A DNA stretch of 64,000 bases from Methylocapsa sp. S129 (GTDB lineage: Bacteria; Pseudomonadota; Alphaproteobacteria; Rhizobiales; Beijerinckiaceae), in NCBI RefSeq assembly GCF_009765995.1, contig NZ_LMUI01000029.1, forward strand, positions 33,065 through 97,064, written 5' to 3'. This document shows positions 44,871 to 54,341 of the stretch, in pieces (the stretch's first letter is position 1; each line of letters starts with the position of its first letter). The translations under genes were made by a program, and so were the position numbers. A model generated the notes under the pieces. That model was not told where the DNA came from. It worked only from the letters and a program-made list of their open reading frames with translations, and searched no databases.

Positions 44871-46063
44871 GTGCCGGCTCCAGCAATCCATTCGTTCGCG
44901 CTCAAGAGTTTCACGCCTGGCGCCGCCGAGGCGAACAGATTCAGTTCTTCCGCGCCGATAGGTGGATCTGGGTATACAAGCGTATCGTTGGGAGGGGTTT
45001 TACCCCTAAGAGAGGTGAGCACAATCAGCTCCGGGGGTCGGGGTATGAATGCCACGTTCGTTCCCGCTGCATTTCCAAACGTCCTGACGCGACAGCGCCA
45101 AAGGAAATCCTTCAGTACCTCATCCATGAGGCGAGCGACGACGACGTCAATGCGGTCCCTCTTCAGTGGGTCCATCCTGACTATCGGAACATTGGCCATG
45201 TATGGAAAGCCACGTTCGTCGGTGTCGTTGATGCAATTGGCGACGACAAGGGGGACATTGAAGAGCTTTGCTTCGATCATTTCGCGTCGACACCACTCCC
45301 GCGACGAGTAACTATCGGTGTGGATGGCGACAATTGCGCTCGCTCGCACCTTTTCGAGAAGTACGCGATCGAAGCGTTGTCCGATCGGGATGTCGAACAC
45401 GTCGAAGAAAGTATCGTATCCACCGTCTTGCATGAACCGCCGTATCTGCAAGGCGATCTCTGAGCCGTCCTTGTCATGCTTCGAATGGCTTAGGAACACG
45501 TCGACGCGCCTGAGAAACGCCAGCAGGTCGACCTTGGATGTTGTCGGCCGATTGAGCTGCTCGAGGTAGTGTCTGAGCATGCGGCAAAACTCGTAGGACA
45601 AGGCGGTGAAAAGCCTGCGCCGCTTAATCTCGTCGTCCTCAGCGCCCCACCTGTCCCACCGTACCGCCTGTTCTGGAACGACTCCCTTTTCGATGCCGCT
45701 CGCGTCGATGGCGACCGGAAAGACTAAAGCGCGAAGTCCCTCTCGATCGACCTGATCGGAGATTCTCCTCGCCCAAGCAACCCACTCGATGTCTCCCGAC
45801 CAGCAACTGTCGACCAAGAGAATGACAGCACAAATCTCGGCCGAATTGAGGTCGATGTCGATTGGAACCGCGGAGCCCTTTGGCGGCTCAAACCTGTACA
45901 TAACAGGCACTCCGGAACCTCCAGCGACATTCTGATAGAGATCTCGACGGTAGTGCTTAAATAGGGAGAGGCCAAGATCGGCGCCTTCTCGAAAGCGTGG
46001 GTGCCAGGCAACATAAATTGCGAGGAATGGTCGAGTCGGGATGGTCGGCGCCGCGTTTATCAT
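44867..46063 (-). CDS. Protein with two tandem TIR domains
   Basis: 398 residues. The first TIR-like domain (about 13-120) begins FLAIYVAWHPRFREGADLGL and contains ICAVILLVDSCWSGDIEWVA, where the Trp-x3-Glu order is not obvious, so it may be non-catalytic. The second (about 187-300) is classical: RRVDVFLSHSKHDKDGSEIA, YDTFFDVFDIPIGQRF and SYSSREWCRREMIEAKLF with W257 and E261. A C-terminal region with PRPPELIVLTSLRGKTPP follows. It overlaps the small gene upstream and the SLOG gene downstream by four bases each, so the three are translated together. Pairing a degenerate with an active TIR suggests one regulates or scaffolds the other. Confidence 0.85.
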   Translation of the reverse strand: MINAAPTIPTRPFLAIYVAWHPRFREGADLGLSLFKHYRRDLYQNVAGGSGVPVMYRFEPPKGSAVPIDIDLNSAEICAVILLVDSCWSGDIEWVAWARRISDQVDREGLRALVFPVAIDASGIEKGVVPEQAVRWDRWGAEDDEIKRRRLFTALSYEFCRMLRHYLEQLNRPTTSKVDLLAFLRRVDVFLSHSKHDKDGSEIALQIRRFMQDGGYDTFFDVFDIPIGQRFDRVLLEKVRASAIVAIHTDSYSSREWCRREMIEAKLFNVPLVVANCINDTDERGFPYMANVPIVRMDPLKRDRIDVVVARLMDEVLKDFLWRCRVRTFGNAAGTNVAFIPRPPELIVLTSLRGKTPPNDTLVYPDPPIGAEELNLFASAAPGVKLLSANEWIAGAGT

Positions 46064-46284
46064 ACCACCTCGATTGCGCTTCCGAGCATCACGCCGCGGA
46101 ACGGTGAAGCGGCAAGTTTGCGGTCTGCCGTTGAGGAGTTGATCTCGGCGTCTCCCATTACAGCTAGGGCCTCGCTCGTTCCTGCAGCGAACGCTGTTCC
46201 CTTCCTCTGAAATTCTCTCGTTTGGTCTAGACCCGCGGATCCGATCGGGCCGCTGGTGGAGAGCGTCAGCTGCACCTTATCCAT
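46060..46284 (-). CDS. Small protein, first gene of the TIR-TIR/SLOG operon
   Basis: 74 residues, no family recognised. It is Ser/Thr/Ala/Gly-rich (STSGPIGSAGLDQTREFQRK, ASPFRGVMLGSAIEVV), without membrane segment or Cys. Its main support is the ATGA overlap with the TIR-TIR gene and conservation of reading frame up to that overlap. It might be a sensor, inhibitor or processed peptide. No strong ribosome site precedes ATG 46284. Confidence 0.5.
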   Translation of the reverse strand: MDKVQLTLSTSGPIGSAGLDQTREFQRKGTAFAAGTSEALAVMGDAEINSSTADRKLAASPFRGVMLGSAIEVV

Positions 46285-46434
46285 TGGCAGAGGCTACCGG
46301 CACGCGGCTGGTTTGTCCATGACACCTGTGGGCGACTTGCGGTCTACGGAGAGGCTCGCGCGTCGCATCGCCTATCGCCCTAGGGCCCATCATGCGCTAC
46401 CCTTGGAACGGGACCGCAAATCCGGGGGGACCAA

Positions 46435-49400
46435 ATGACGTCAGAACAACCGCGTTATAGGGCGTTCCTCTCATATAGCAGTAAGGATCAACCCACTGCC
46501 GAACGGTTGCACAAAGAACTCGAATCGTATCGGGTTCCTAAGCAATTAGTTGGTCGCCCAACTCCTCATGGTCCCATTCCACCTGGGCTGTTTCCCATTT
46601 TCCGGGACCGCGACGAGTTGCCCTCATCACCCGATTTGAATGCCGGGATAAGGGATGCATTGGAGCGGTCAGACTACCTGGTCGTCATCTGCTCTCCGCA
46701 CGCAGTTATCAGTACCTGGGTCAACAACGAAATAGTGGCGTTCAAGAGAATGGGTCGCGAGAGTCAAATTCTCGCCTACGTGGTGGACGGTGAGCCGAAC
46801 GCGGCAGGCAGAGCCGGCGTCGATCGGGAGTTGGAATGCTTCCCGACTGCTCTCAAATTCAAGATTGGCGCTAATGGAGAACTCACCAACGAGATAGTCA
46901 TCCCGCTTGCAGCGGATCCGCGCGCCACTGGGGACGGGAAGGAGAACGCCAAGCTCAAGATAATAGCCGGTCTACTTGGGGTGGGGTTCGACGACTTGAA
47001 GCAACGGGAGCGCGAGGCCGTTCGCCGCCGTGCTACAGTTCGCTTCGCCGTCAGTGCTGCCGTGGCATTGCTGGCGATCGCCGCAGTAGTTGGCGCCGGA
47101 ACCGCATGGCGTGGCGCAATGGCGACCCAAAGGGAGCAATCGGAGAGTATCCTAGCGGGGACCGCTGAATATGTGCCTGAGCGTGCTGTTCCAAAACTTC
47201 TAGAGGCGTTGCCGCGTTCAGTGCGCAACCCGGAACGACCCTATTTGCCCGAGGTGGCATCGCAACTCGCATTATCATTAGATCGCAGTCGCGATTTTCT
47301 CTGGTTACAGCCCAGCTCCGGTCCAGTGACAAATCTGCAATTTGCATCAAATTCGCCAGCCCTATTGTCGTCGAGCGCGAGCGGAGAGGCATCAATTGTG
47401 GATGTGTGGAGCTTACCACGCGGCGCCAAAATTCTCGAACGTTCATTTGCGTCGTTGTTCGATTCAAGTATCTCATCCGACGGGCACCAAATCGCCGTCG
47501 CGGAAAGGGTGTCTCCGTCGCCGCTTCATTTGATCCGGGTTTCGGACGCGCAATCTCCGCCATCGGACGATAGGTCGCTTTGGCTGCCCGGAAGCAAGGA
47601 GCAGCGATCTACGACGAACGCGATCGCCGTGGCACCGGACGGCTCGGTTGTTCTCGCATTCGGCTTCACGTTCGGATCGAACGCCAGTGGCTTTGCACGG
47701 TTAGATAGGACCTCAGGAGGCGTTCTTGAGATACAATTATCTTCATGCGGTAACCCACAGATCCACGTGTCTCCAGAGGGTAGCGCAGCGATGGTCTGGT
47801 GTGGAGATCGTGTCGAGATATGGCAATTCGAAGGCCACTTACGATCGAGCGTACTTGCCGGGACTGTCGGCGAGGTGCACGTGGGCAATCGCGCTTCTTT
47901 CACTCGAGACGGACAGTATCTCGCAATTGACCCAAACCGCGATGGGAACATTGTAATCTGTCGAACGAGCGACGGGTTCGTGGTCGGTCGCCACAAGCTC
48001 GCTGACAACGTGGCGCTACTCTTTGAATTCGTTGGCGACAGTCACACCTTTTTAGCCATCACAGACGATGGATACGCGACATCAATTGACGAAGACGGAA
48101 CGGTGACGTCGACCCGCATCACTCGCGCGCCGAACGAATCGGGCAATGAATACGTCGGTATCTCCCTTTACGGCGCACACATGGAACTTGCTCGGGACGG
48201 CGAGACAATTCTGATTGCGCATCACAACCCGGAGGTCGTGGATATTCGCAAATGGCCGTCGAGACAATTAATATCCCAAACACCAAGCGATCCAAAATCG
48301 GTCGTGACAACCATAGTACCAGGTCGATCGACGAGCGAATTTTTGGTTGGACGGGGGGATGGCTCCTTAGAAGTGTGGAGCGGAGAGAGCGCAAAAATCG
48401 TACGAACCATGAAATTCGACTCAGGGCCGGGACAAGTCATCCTTGCGCGAAATGGCGCTCGTGTGCTTGGCCAAGTTGGAAGCTCAGAACTTTGTGCGGT
48501 TGATCTAGCAAACGACCATGCTCCGACCTGCGCAACCTTCCAGGGGCAGCTGCAAGCCGTCACGTTTGGGTCGGACCCGAGTGCATTTTTGACACTCATC
48601 GACGGAAAGGTCGAAGTGCGTTCGTTCGAGACGACGGCTGCGATTGGGACCATGCAGCCTCCCGATACCGACATGACCTTCACGACGGCGTCGTTCGATC
48701 CGACTGGACGTTTCCTAGCCGCTCAAGTCTATTCGCGCGGTGACGAGTATTCAGTGGTCGTGATTGATCTGACGGATGGCTCAGTCAAACACCGCTGGTC
48801 GAAACTGAACGCTTCAAGGGCCAAGCTGATGTTCGACCCGACCGGTCGCTACCTCATCGCTCTCTATTGGGACGGCGGTGATGAGGTCAGTGTCTTCGAT
48901 CTCACCGAAGACCGACTGTTGTGGCATGAGGGCGTCAAGGCGCTTTCTATGGCCGTCGATGATCGCACTTTGCTTGTCGGGGAATTTGTCGCAGGTACAC
49001 TTGGGTTCGATTTGCTGACGGGGGCCCGGATCCCCGAGAGGGACACAAAGGGTCAATCTATCGTGGCGATGAGCCAGGATGGGCGGGTGATTGCGACACG
49101 TGATAATTTTTCGGTCGCTGTCAGATCGTCCGATTACGTCAGGTCCCTCAGCAGGCAGTCGCTCGGGCCTCTCGGTGCTTTCGGACCTATGTCAATGTCA
49201 TCCGATGGAACGTTGATCGCTCTAAGCGCCAACGGCACCATTCAATTGCGACGATCATCGGATGACCGCGCGCCAGATCTTTCATATGCATTAGGTGGGA
49301 AGCGGGTTGTCACGGCGGCGTTGTCCGATGATGGAGGGTCTTTGATAACGGGCGACGACGACGGCGAGATTTCCCTCCTAGATGTGGCGCACCAGAACCT

Positions 49401-50523
49401 GATCGTCCAGATGTCGTGCGATTGTGGGCGACCAGTCGTTGTTTCCGTAGATTCCAAGGGCACGCACGCGCTCGTGGTTGGCAGCGACGCGGCAGTGGCG
49501 CTGGAACTACCTAAGCTTGAGATAAAAAAACGCACTCCCTTTGCCGGATTTTCCGTAACCTCGGCAAATGTGAGCACCGATCTTAATGTTGCCGCGCTTG
49601 AAGGAGCACGCGGTGGATTGCGTTTGTTGTATCCGGGTGAAGGAAGAATTGATGCAATTCGGCCGGGCGGAGCGGATCTATTTGAGACCACTGCGGCGTG
49701 GCTTTCTAAGGACGGCCGTACCCTCGCCTATACGAATCAAGAATCGATTCACGTCGTGCATTTGCCAAGTAAGGAAGTGCTATTCGAAAAGAAGTTTACG
49801 AACTTCGTGATTGTCGCCGCAGCCTTTGACGCCCAGGGAGACTCGCTGGCAGTGCTCCAGAGCGACGGCAGAGTGTGCCTGATCGACGTCGGAAATCGCA
49901 CGGAAGAATTTACAAGCCAAGCCACGTTCACTGATTTCTTGCCGAACTCGATAGGATTTGTCGGCACTCATCAAACTCAGCTGTTGCTCGGATCGCAAGG
50001 AGGGCCTGTTTGGTTGGCGAGTGCAAAACAACCCCTTGCACCCGTAAAACAGCTCGCATATCCAGTTGGCGGCCTCGCTTTTCAATCCGACCTTGTTGCG
50101 TCTGTCGGCCTTACTGGCATCCTCACGAGTGTCTCCAGCTACAACATAAATCCAAATTACTTGGACGAACCAGGCCCGATAATACTGTGGGATATGGAGG
50201 CAATGACGCCTTTGCCTGTGCGACTATTCAATGTGTTTCGTCCGGGGGCGGGCTCCAAGTTGAGGGTCGCCGTTAGTCGCAATGGCCAACGCGCATTCGT
50301 TTTCGGCACTGGCCCGGTTGCGGCATTGATTTCCCTTGAAGTCCTTCAGCCGCAAGCTCTGATCAACGAGGCGTGCCGGCGAGTTGTAATGCCGATAGAT
50401 CGCGCAGACATCCCGCCGAAACTGTGGATTGATAAATTTAGCGACCTTACCCATCTGGCGTTGTCTTCTGAGTCGGGCGATGACCTTCGTCCGGCTACTT
50501 GTCCACCGGGCAGCAATCACTGA
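46435..50523 (+). CDS. TIR - membrane helix - WD40 receptor-like protein (3), largest
   Basis: 1362 residues. The TIR domain covers about 7-190: RAFLSYSSKDQPTAERLHKE, FPIFRDRDELPSSPDLNAGI, VVICSPHAVISTWVNNEIVA with W95 and E99. The pattern resembles the toll/interleukin-1 proteins with a long insert containing VGRPTPHGPIPP. Basic residues (REREAVRRRATVRF) lead into one membrane helix at 202-225 (AVALLAIAAVVGAGTAW). The rest is a long propeller, perhaps two, with degenerate WD repeats. The end has NEACRRV and PATCPPG as a Cys pair. GGGGGA lies upstream. GC is visibly lower than in plasmid backbone genes, suggesting acquisition. It is divergent from the small gene/TIR-TIR/SLOG unit. Confidence 0.87.
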   Translation: MTSEQPRYRAFLSYSSKDQPTAERLHKELESYRVPKQLVGRPTPHGPIPPGLFPIFRDRDELPSSPDLNAGIRDALERSDYLVVICSPHAVISTWVNNEIVAFKRMGRESQILAYVVDGEPNAAGRAGVDRELECFPTALKFKIGANGELTNEIVIPLAADPRATGDGKENAKLKIIAGLLGVGFDDLKQREREAVRRRATVRFAVSAAVALLAIAAVVGAGTAWRGAMATQREQSESILAGTAEYVPERAVPKLLEALPRSVRNPERPYLPEVASQLALSLDRSRDFLWLQPSSGPVTNLQFASNSPALLSSSASGEASIVDVWSLPRGAKILERSFASLFDSSISSDGHQIAVAERVSPSPLHLIRVSDAQSPPSDDRSLWLPGSKEQRSTTNAIAVAPDGSVVLAFGFTFGSNASGFARLDRTSGGVLEIQLSSCGNPQIHVSPEGSAAMVWCGDRVEIWQFEGHLRSSVLAGTVGEVHVGNRASFTRDGQYLAIDPNRDGNIVICRTSDGFVVGRHKLADNVALLFEFVGDSHTFLAITDDGYATSIDEDGTVTSTRITRAPNESGNEYVGISLYGAHMELARDGETILIAHHNPEVVDIRKWPSRQLISQTPSDPKSVVTTIVPGRSTSEFLVGRGDGSLEVWSGESAKIVRTMKFDSGPGQVILARNGARVLGQVGSSELCAVDLANDHAPTCATFQGQLQAVTFGSDPSAFLTLIDGKVEVRSFETTAAIGTMQPPDTDMTFTTASFDPTGRFLAAQVYSRGDEYSVVVIDLTDGSVKHRWSKLNASRAKLMFDPTGRYLIALYWDGGDEVSVFDLTEDRLLWHEGVKALSMAVDDRTLLVGEFVAGTLGFDLLTGARIPERDTKGQSIVAMSQDGRVIATRDNFSVAVRSSDYVRSLSRQSLGPLGAFGPMSMSSDGTLIALSANGTIQLRRSSDDRAPDLSYALGGKRVVTAALSDDGGSLITGDDDGEISLLDVAHQNLIVQMSCDCGRPVVVSVDSKGTHALVVGSDAAVALELPKLEIKKRTPFAGFSVTSANVSTDLNVAALEGARGGLRLLYPGEGRIDAIRPGGADLFETTAAWLSKDGRTLAYTNQESIHVVHLPSKEVLFEKKFTNFVIVAAAFDAQGDSLAVLQSDGRVCLIDVGNRTEEFTSQATFTDFLPNSIGFVGTHQTQLLLGSQGGPVWLASAKQPLAPVKQLAYPVGGLAFQSDLVASVGLTGILTSVSSYNINPNYLDEPGPIILWDMEAMTPLPVRLFNVFRPGAGSKLRVAVSRNGQRAFVFGTGPVAALISLEVLQPQALINEACRRVVMPIDRADIPPKLWIDKFSDLTHLALSSESGDDLRPATCPPGSNH

Positions 50524-50590
50524 GTTGAGCGGTACTCCGCATCAATTTTGATCCAGCGCAGAGAGCGGGAGCGATTCCGAAGATCTGCCG

Positions 50591-51818
50591 TTGCGAAGGA
50601 TGATTGGCGGGTTCGAACACAATTACCAATTTCTTACCAATTTCTCAGATCGCCACGCAAAAGGAGCCCACGTTCGCCATATTTCAGGCCTCGCTCCACG
50701 ATTCGCACGAGATTGTGAACGGAACGCCGTGCCCTTTTTTCGAGTGATGCCGAGCAAGGACAGGCCGCTGGCTGGTGACGTTTTGCTGGCGGGGGTCCAT
50801 CTCAGCTCCCGAGTCGCCGATGAGTGGCCCATAGGCCCGCATTACGATCGATCCGCCCACCCCTCGAAACCCATCCGATACTTTCGCCGGCATCGCATGC
50901 CTCTGGCGTCTCCCTCAGCGAATTCTGGGCGTGGGTGCGCTAGCTCCACGCCATCGCCGATGGCCGTATTACGGTTGACCCCGGCATTTTCGGAACTCGA
51001 TGCCCATCAGAAGACGATCCTCTGCGAAGATTTCGGTATGGGGGCACCAGTCTATTGGCTGCCTGGCCGCTTGCAGATCGGCGCGATCGTGGACGGCCGC
51101 TACGACCGCGTTGCGGCGTCCATTGGCGCGACAGCGGTCAAGCCGCCAAACGAGGACCGGGAAAATCGCCCGACTTCGTCGTTCCCGATATCCATCGCGT
51201 CTGGCGCGTTCTCGGATGCAAGGGCACCCAGACCAGCCGCGCGACCCGTGCACGGCAAATGGAGGATGCTGGCCCGGCGGCGTCCGGAGCCGTGGCTCAG
51301 AAACGTGCTATCATTTTTCGTCGGTCATATCGGACAGCGCCTCGCCAGCGGATTGATGATCGGCCTGGCGGGCGGCCGGCAGGCCAGCGGCCTCAGGATC
51401 ATCGATCCGCCGGGAGCGGACAAGGTCATGATCCCGCCGACTCAACTTAGCTTAGGCGATGACCCGGCAGGCGGCCGTGCAGGCCAAAGCCACGCGGGCA
51501 AGGGAGGAACTTCGTGATCGCGGCGGCCGCGCTCTGTTCACCATGGCTGAGGAGCAATATCGCGGAAGGGAGGTCATCAACGATCTTCCTGTAGTCGTGA
51601 ACGTCAAGGATCAGGAAATCCGTTCGGTGCATGTGAGGTACGGTGTCCGCGAAGCGCTCCGCGGCGATTTGGCCGAGCGGCCTTCCTTCGACGAGCCCTT
51701 CCAAACGAAAGCGGACAGTCCGGCGCTTCCGGAGCGGATGCAGATCGCGGCCGAGGGCTTAAGCGCAAGGCTGACCATCGGAGCGACATTCGTCGCAGAG
51801 ATCGACCTGAAGCAATGA
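50591..51818 (+). pseudogene. Decayed nuclease-like gene with several frameshifts
   Basis: Pieces of one protein are readable in changing frames: LTPAFSELDAHQKTILCEDF and MGAPVYWLPGRLQIGAIVDG (from about 50973), then in another frame SPDFVVPDIHRVWRVLGCKG with GTQTSRATRARQ and SGAVAQKRAIIF. The first frame returns for GQRLASGLMIGLAGGRQASG and LRIIDPPGADK, and a third carries AVQAKATRAREELRDRGGRA to the stop at 51818. The segment PDF...LGCKG resembles a PD-(D/E)xK nuclease core with the expected Glu replaced by Gly. At least three shifts make it inactive. The first about 380 bases may not belong to the gene. Confidence 0.55.
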
Positions 51819-52035
51819 GCCTCTAGCCAAAGTTATCAATGGCTTCGCCCCGATGGGCATCGAGATCCGACGCGTTCGTACCTCAGCCGGTGCGTCGCGG
51901 GGTCCCTGGCGGGATCAATCATTCTCGAAAGCCGCTTTTCCCATTGTGGATTTGCGTGGCAAATGCAGTGGCCTTCGAACATGGAATAACTAGGAATTAT
52001 GATCGAACCACGAACTCGCAAATGGGACGGCCCGG

Positions 52036-52057
52036 GACCGTTAAATTAACTGGGGTG
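52036..52057 (+). repeat. Left terminal inverted repeat of the ISKra4-type element
   Basis: 22 bases beginning GACCGTTAAATTAACTGGGG, exactly complementary to 53575-53596. Confidence 0.85.
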
Positions 52058-53517
52058 TTGCGCCGTCATGAGCAACGGCGGCGTCCGTTCGAGCATCCAC
52101 GCAAACCTTGATCGATGGGCTTGTCTTGGCGACTTGTACGCAGAGCGTACCCGAAGATCGCCGTTGAGAACGGTGGCCCGAATCTGAAGCAGAAGATGGG
52201 CGCCCCGCTTTGACCATTGCATTTGCTGCTTCTTAACCATCCGGCGGGCGACCAGCGAATTCACCGCGGACTCGGCCAACGCCGTCGCAGTGCGTCGACT
52301 TGATCGATACGGGCGCCGTAGTTGATGATCGCGCCTTTGTTTAAGCGGATATAGGTGAGCAAAGGGTGCGCCAGATGCAGCAGGCGCGTCGCCGGGAGAT
52401 TGCCTCCCTCTCGCAGCTTCGCGAATTCGTTCGTCATCGTCTCGAGCTGTTCCAGCGCCCGATCGGTCTGTCCGTGCCAGAGTTTCCACTTCAACGATCG
52501 GACGTCGGCGCCGACCTTGGCCATTTCGCTGCTTCCACCGCCACGCCAACGCGCGACGTGATCGGCGATCTGCTGCAGGGACTGGATCTTCATGGCGATG
52601 TGAAACCAGTCGATGATATGCGCCGTCGGCTGCGGCAGCACCTTGGGCAGCCTTTTCATGATCTCGGCGCCATCGGAAAGAACCGTCACCTCACCTCACC
52701 GCGGCCCGCGTAGCCCTCGCACTGCAGGGCCTGCAGCGTGCGCGATTGAAGCTCGCGCTCGATGTGTCAGCGGTCGTGAAATAGCGGCCTGGGCACGAGC
52801 CGCGCCCGCTGCGGCCGCATCGCGCGACGGCGATCTCGAAGTTCAAGCCAGCTTCCGCCCGGCTAGCGCGAACATGCGCAGTATCGGTGCTTATGACGAA
52901 TTCACGTTCTGGATCATTCGGCAGAGTCAACTCCATCTGGCGGCACTCCGCTGTTGAAGGCGGCTCGAACTAGGCCCGTTCGCAAGCCTTCTCGTGCAGG
53001 CGCTCTCCCAACTTCAGTGTGCGGTGGCGTAGGGTCACAAAGGACTCGGTCGGCTTGATAGGCAGGAATTCGGCCATCACCTCCGCCGCTTTGCGATACG
53101 GCAGAAGGCTGCCCAGACGCGCGGAGCGCTCCATCAATTCCGGCGTCGCCTGATCCGGGCAGACATCGCGCAGGACGGTCCATGCGCCACAAAAATGAGC
53201 AGGCAGCGCTGACGGTTCATGATCCGCAGATTTCTGACCTGAACGCAACCGAACACCGTCCGGATCTTGCGCTTGCCGTAATCCTTAATCCGTCGGAAAT
53301 TCTCGCAATCCATGCAGAAACGGCTCGTCAGGACGTAAGCCTCGCATTGCTGTTCGACGACAGCCTGCTGGAGATGAGCCATAATCGCCTTGCCGTCCTC
53401 GACCGAGAAGCCGATCTCACCGGCCGAAAGGCACGCCAAATCCTTGTCGATCGTCAATTCCGAACGGTGGGCTGAACCGAACTCGTCCGTGCCCTCCAAA
53501 ACTATTTTCCACTGCAT
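52046..53517 (-). pseudogene. ISKra4-family transposase, frameshifted
   Basis: The N-terminus (from ATG 53517) reads MQWKIVLEGTDEFGSAHRSE, then FSVEDGKAIMAHLQQAVVEQ and FCMDCENFRRIKDYGKRKIR. Next, in a second frame, AWTVLRDVCPDQATPELMER and RLGSLLPYRKAAEVMAEFLP appear. A third gives MELTLPNDPEREFVISTDTA, a fourth MTVLSDGAEIMKRLPKVLPQ with TAHIIDWFHIAMKIQ, and the last frame AESAVNSLVARRMVKKQQMQ to the stop at 52046. At least four frame changes separate otherwise well-kept motifs, so the element was recently active but is now dead. Confidence 0.85.
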
Positions 53518-53574
53518 CGACTCTCTCCACGAAGAGAGCGTCTCATCCCGCGAAACCTCTTAACAAGCCGCTGC

Positions 53575-53596
53575 CACCCCAGTTAATTTAACGGTC
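53575..53596 (-). repeat. Right terminal inverted repeat of the ISKra4-type element
   Basis: Exact inverted copy of 52036-52057; on the minus strand it begins GACCGTTAAATTAACTGGGG. It lies just upstream of the transposase start. Confidence 0.85.
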
Positions 53597-53629
53597 TCAA
53601 ACCGCACCAGTCTCACCATTTCGTGCAAT

Positions 53630-53840
53630 GTGACAGCAAGGTGGCTCCCGACGCCCAAGGCGAATCGCAAGCGGAACATTCCTTGCGATTTCGCCATGTG
53701 TGGCTGGCGCGAACTCGTCGAGAACTTGTTCTGCACCATCAAGAACTACCGCAGGATCCTCACAAGCTACGATAAGACCGATCAAAGCTTCGCTGCCATG
53801 ATCAATCGCGTCGCCATCCGCCTCGCACTCAAATGTTTGC
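53630..53840 (+). pseudogene. IS5-family transposase C-terminal fragment
   Basis: The frame contains PTPKANRKRNIPCDFAMCGW and RELVENLFCTIKNYRRILTS, then YDKTDQSFAAMINRVAIRLA, matching the C-terminal DDE helix region of IS5 (IS427-like) transposases (R-x2-VE-x-F-x2-K). The N-terminal two-thirds is missing. It abuts the right end of the ISKra4-type element, which probably truncated it, though no left half was found on the other side. Confidence 0.7.
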
Positions 53841-53860
53841 CAAAAGGCCTTAGGAAACCT

Positions 53861-54190
53861 TCATCGCAGCAAACAGACGCCGCTCATTACGTCAAGTATC
53901 CCCGCCACGCAATTGAGAAGCGACGAGAATCGAGACAATCGAGAGGGCAGACCTGCCGCTGTTACCCAAATCAGCCCTGAACTGATCGTAAGGCATGCGC
54001 TCGCGAAATTCTGCCCAGATTCCGAGTAGCCGCGCGTAAGGATATAGGTAACGGCGATAGCAACCGTGCCCGCCGCAATGGCGACCCGCCGATAGGTTGA
54101 TCGGGTCCGGTCGGGCTTTCTACGTCCATCACTGGAACGAGCCGCCCGAACATGGGATGAACGAGTAGGGTGGAAAAACGAATTGGCCAT
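53861..54190 (-). CDS. Possible small membrane protein
   Basis: About 109 residues from ATG 54190, with two hydrophobic segments (RVAIAAGTVAIAVTYILTRG and LLNCVAGILDVMSGVCLL) separated by a polar loop and preceded by a basic, Ser/Arg-rich stretch. No family was recognised and no ribosome site is clear. It lies beside the IS5 fragment and upstream of the six-gene operon in the opposite direction, so it may be a chance frame. Confidence 0.3.
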   Translation of the reverse strand: MANSFFHPTRSSHVRAARSSDGRRKPDRTRSTYRRVAIAAGTVAIAVTYILTRGYSESGQNFASACLTISSGLIWVTAAGLPSRLSRFSSLLNCVAGILDVMSGVCLLR

Positions 54191-54341
54191 AGCGCACCGT
54201 TCGGCTGGTCGGACGAGAAATTTCGTCACGGTGCCCCTCCCGGAACTTCCCGAAATCTGAACCAATAGGTGGCCTAAATGCGCTGACGCGGACCTTGCAA
54301 AGGTGCGTCAAATTGGTTCAACTGGCTCATGGGGGTCGTTC

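Larger units (their letters stand above)
52036..53596. mobile_element. Defunct ISKra4-family insertion sequence
   Basis: A 1561-bp element is bounded by perfect 22-bp terminal inverted repeats (52036-52057 and 53575-53596) beginning GACCGTTAAATTAACTGGGG. It contains one minus-strand transposase with several frameshifts. Length, single-gene plan and protein motifs match the ISKra4 family. The flanking bases (CCCGG and TCAAA) do not form a target duplication, so the original insertion has been altered or no duplication was made. Confidence 0.8.

Noticed and set aside
31642-46063. Canonical Thoeris system
   Set aside because: ThsB-like TIR genes are present, but no ThsA (SIR2-SLOG or membrane-SLOG) is seen; the only SLOG protein stands alone, so I do not call Thoeris.
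52036-53596. Active insertion sequence
   Set aside because: Terminal repeats are perfect, but the transposase needs at least four frame changes to be read through.
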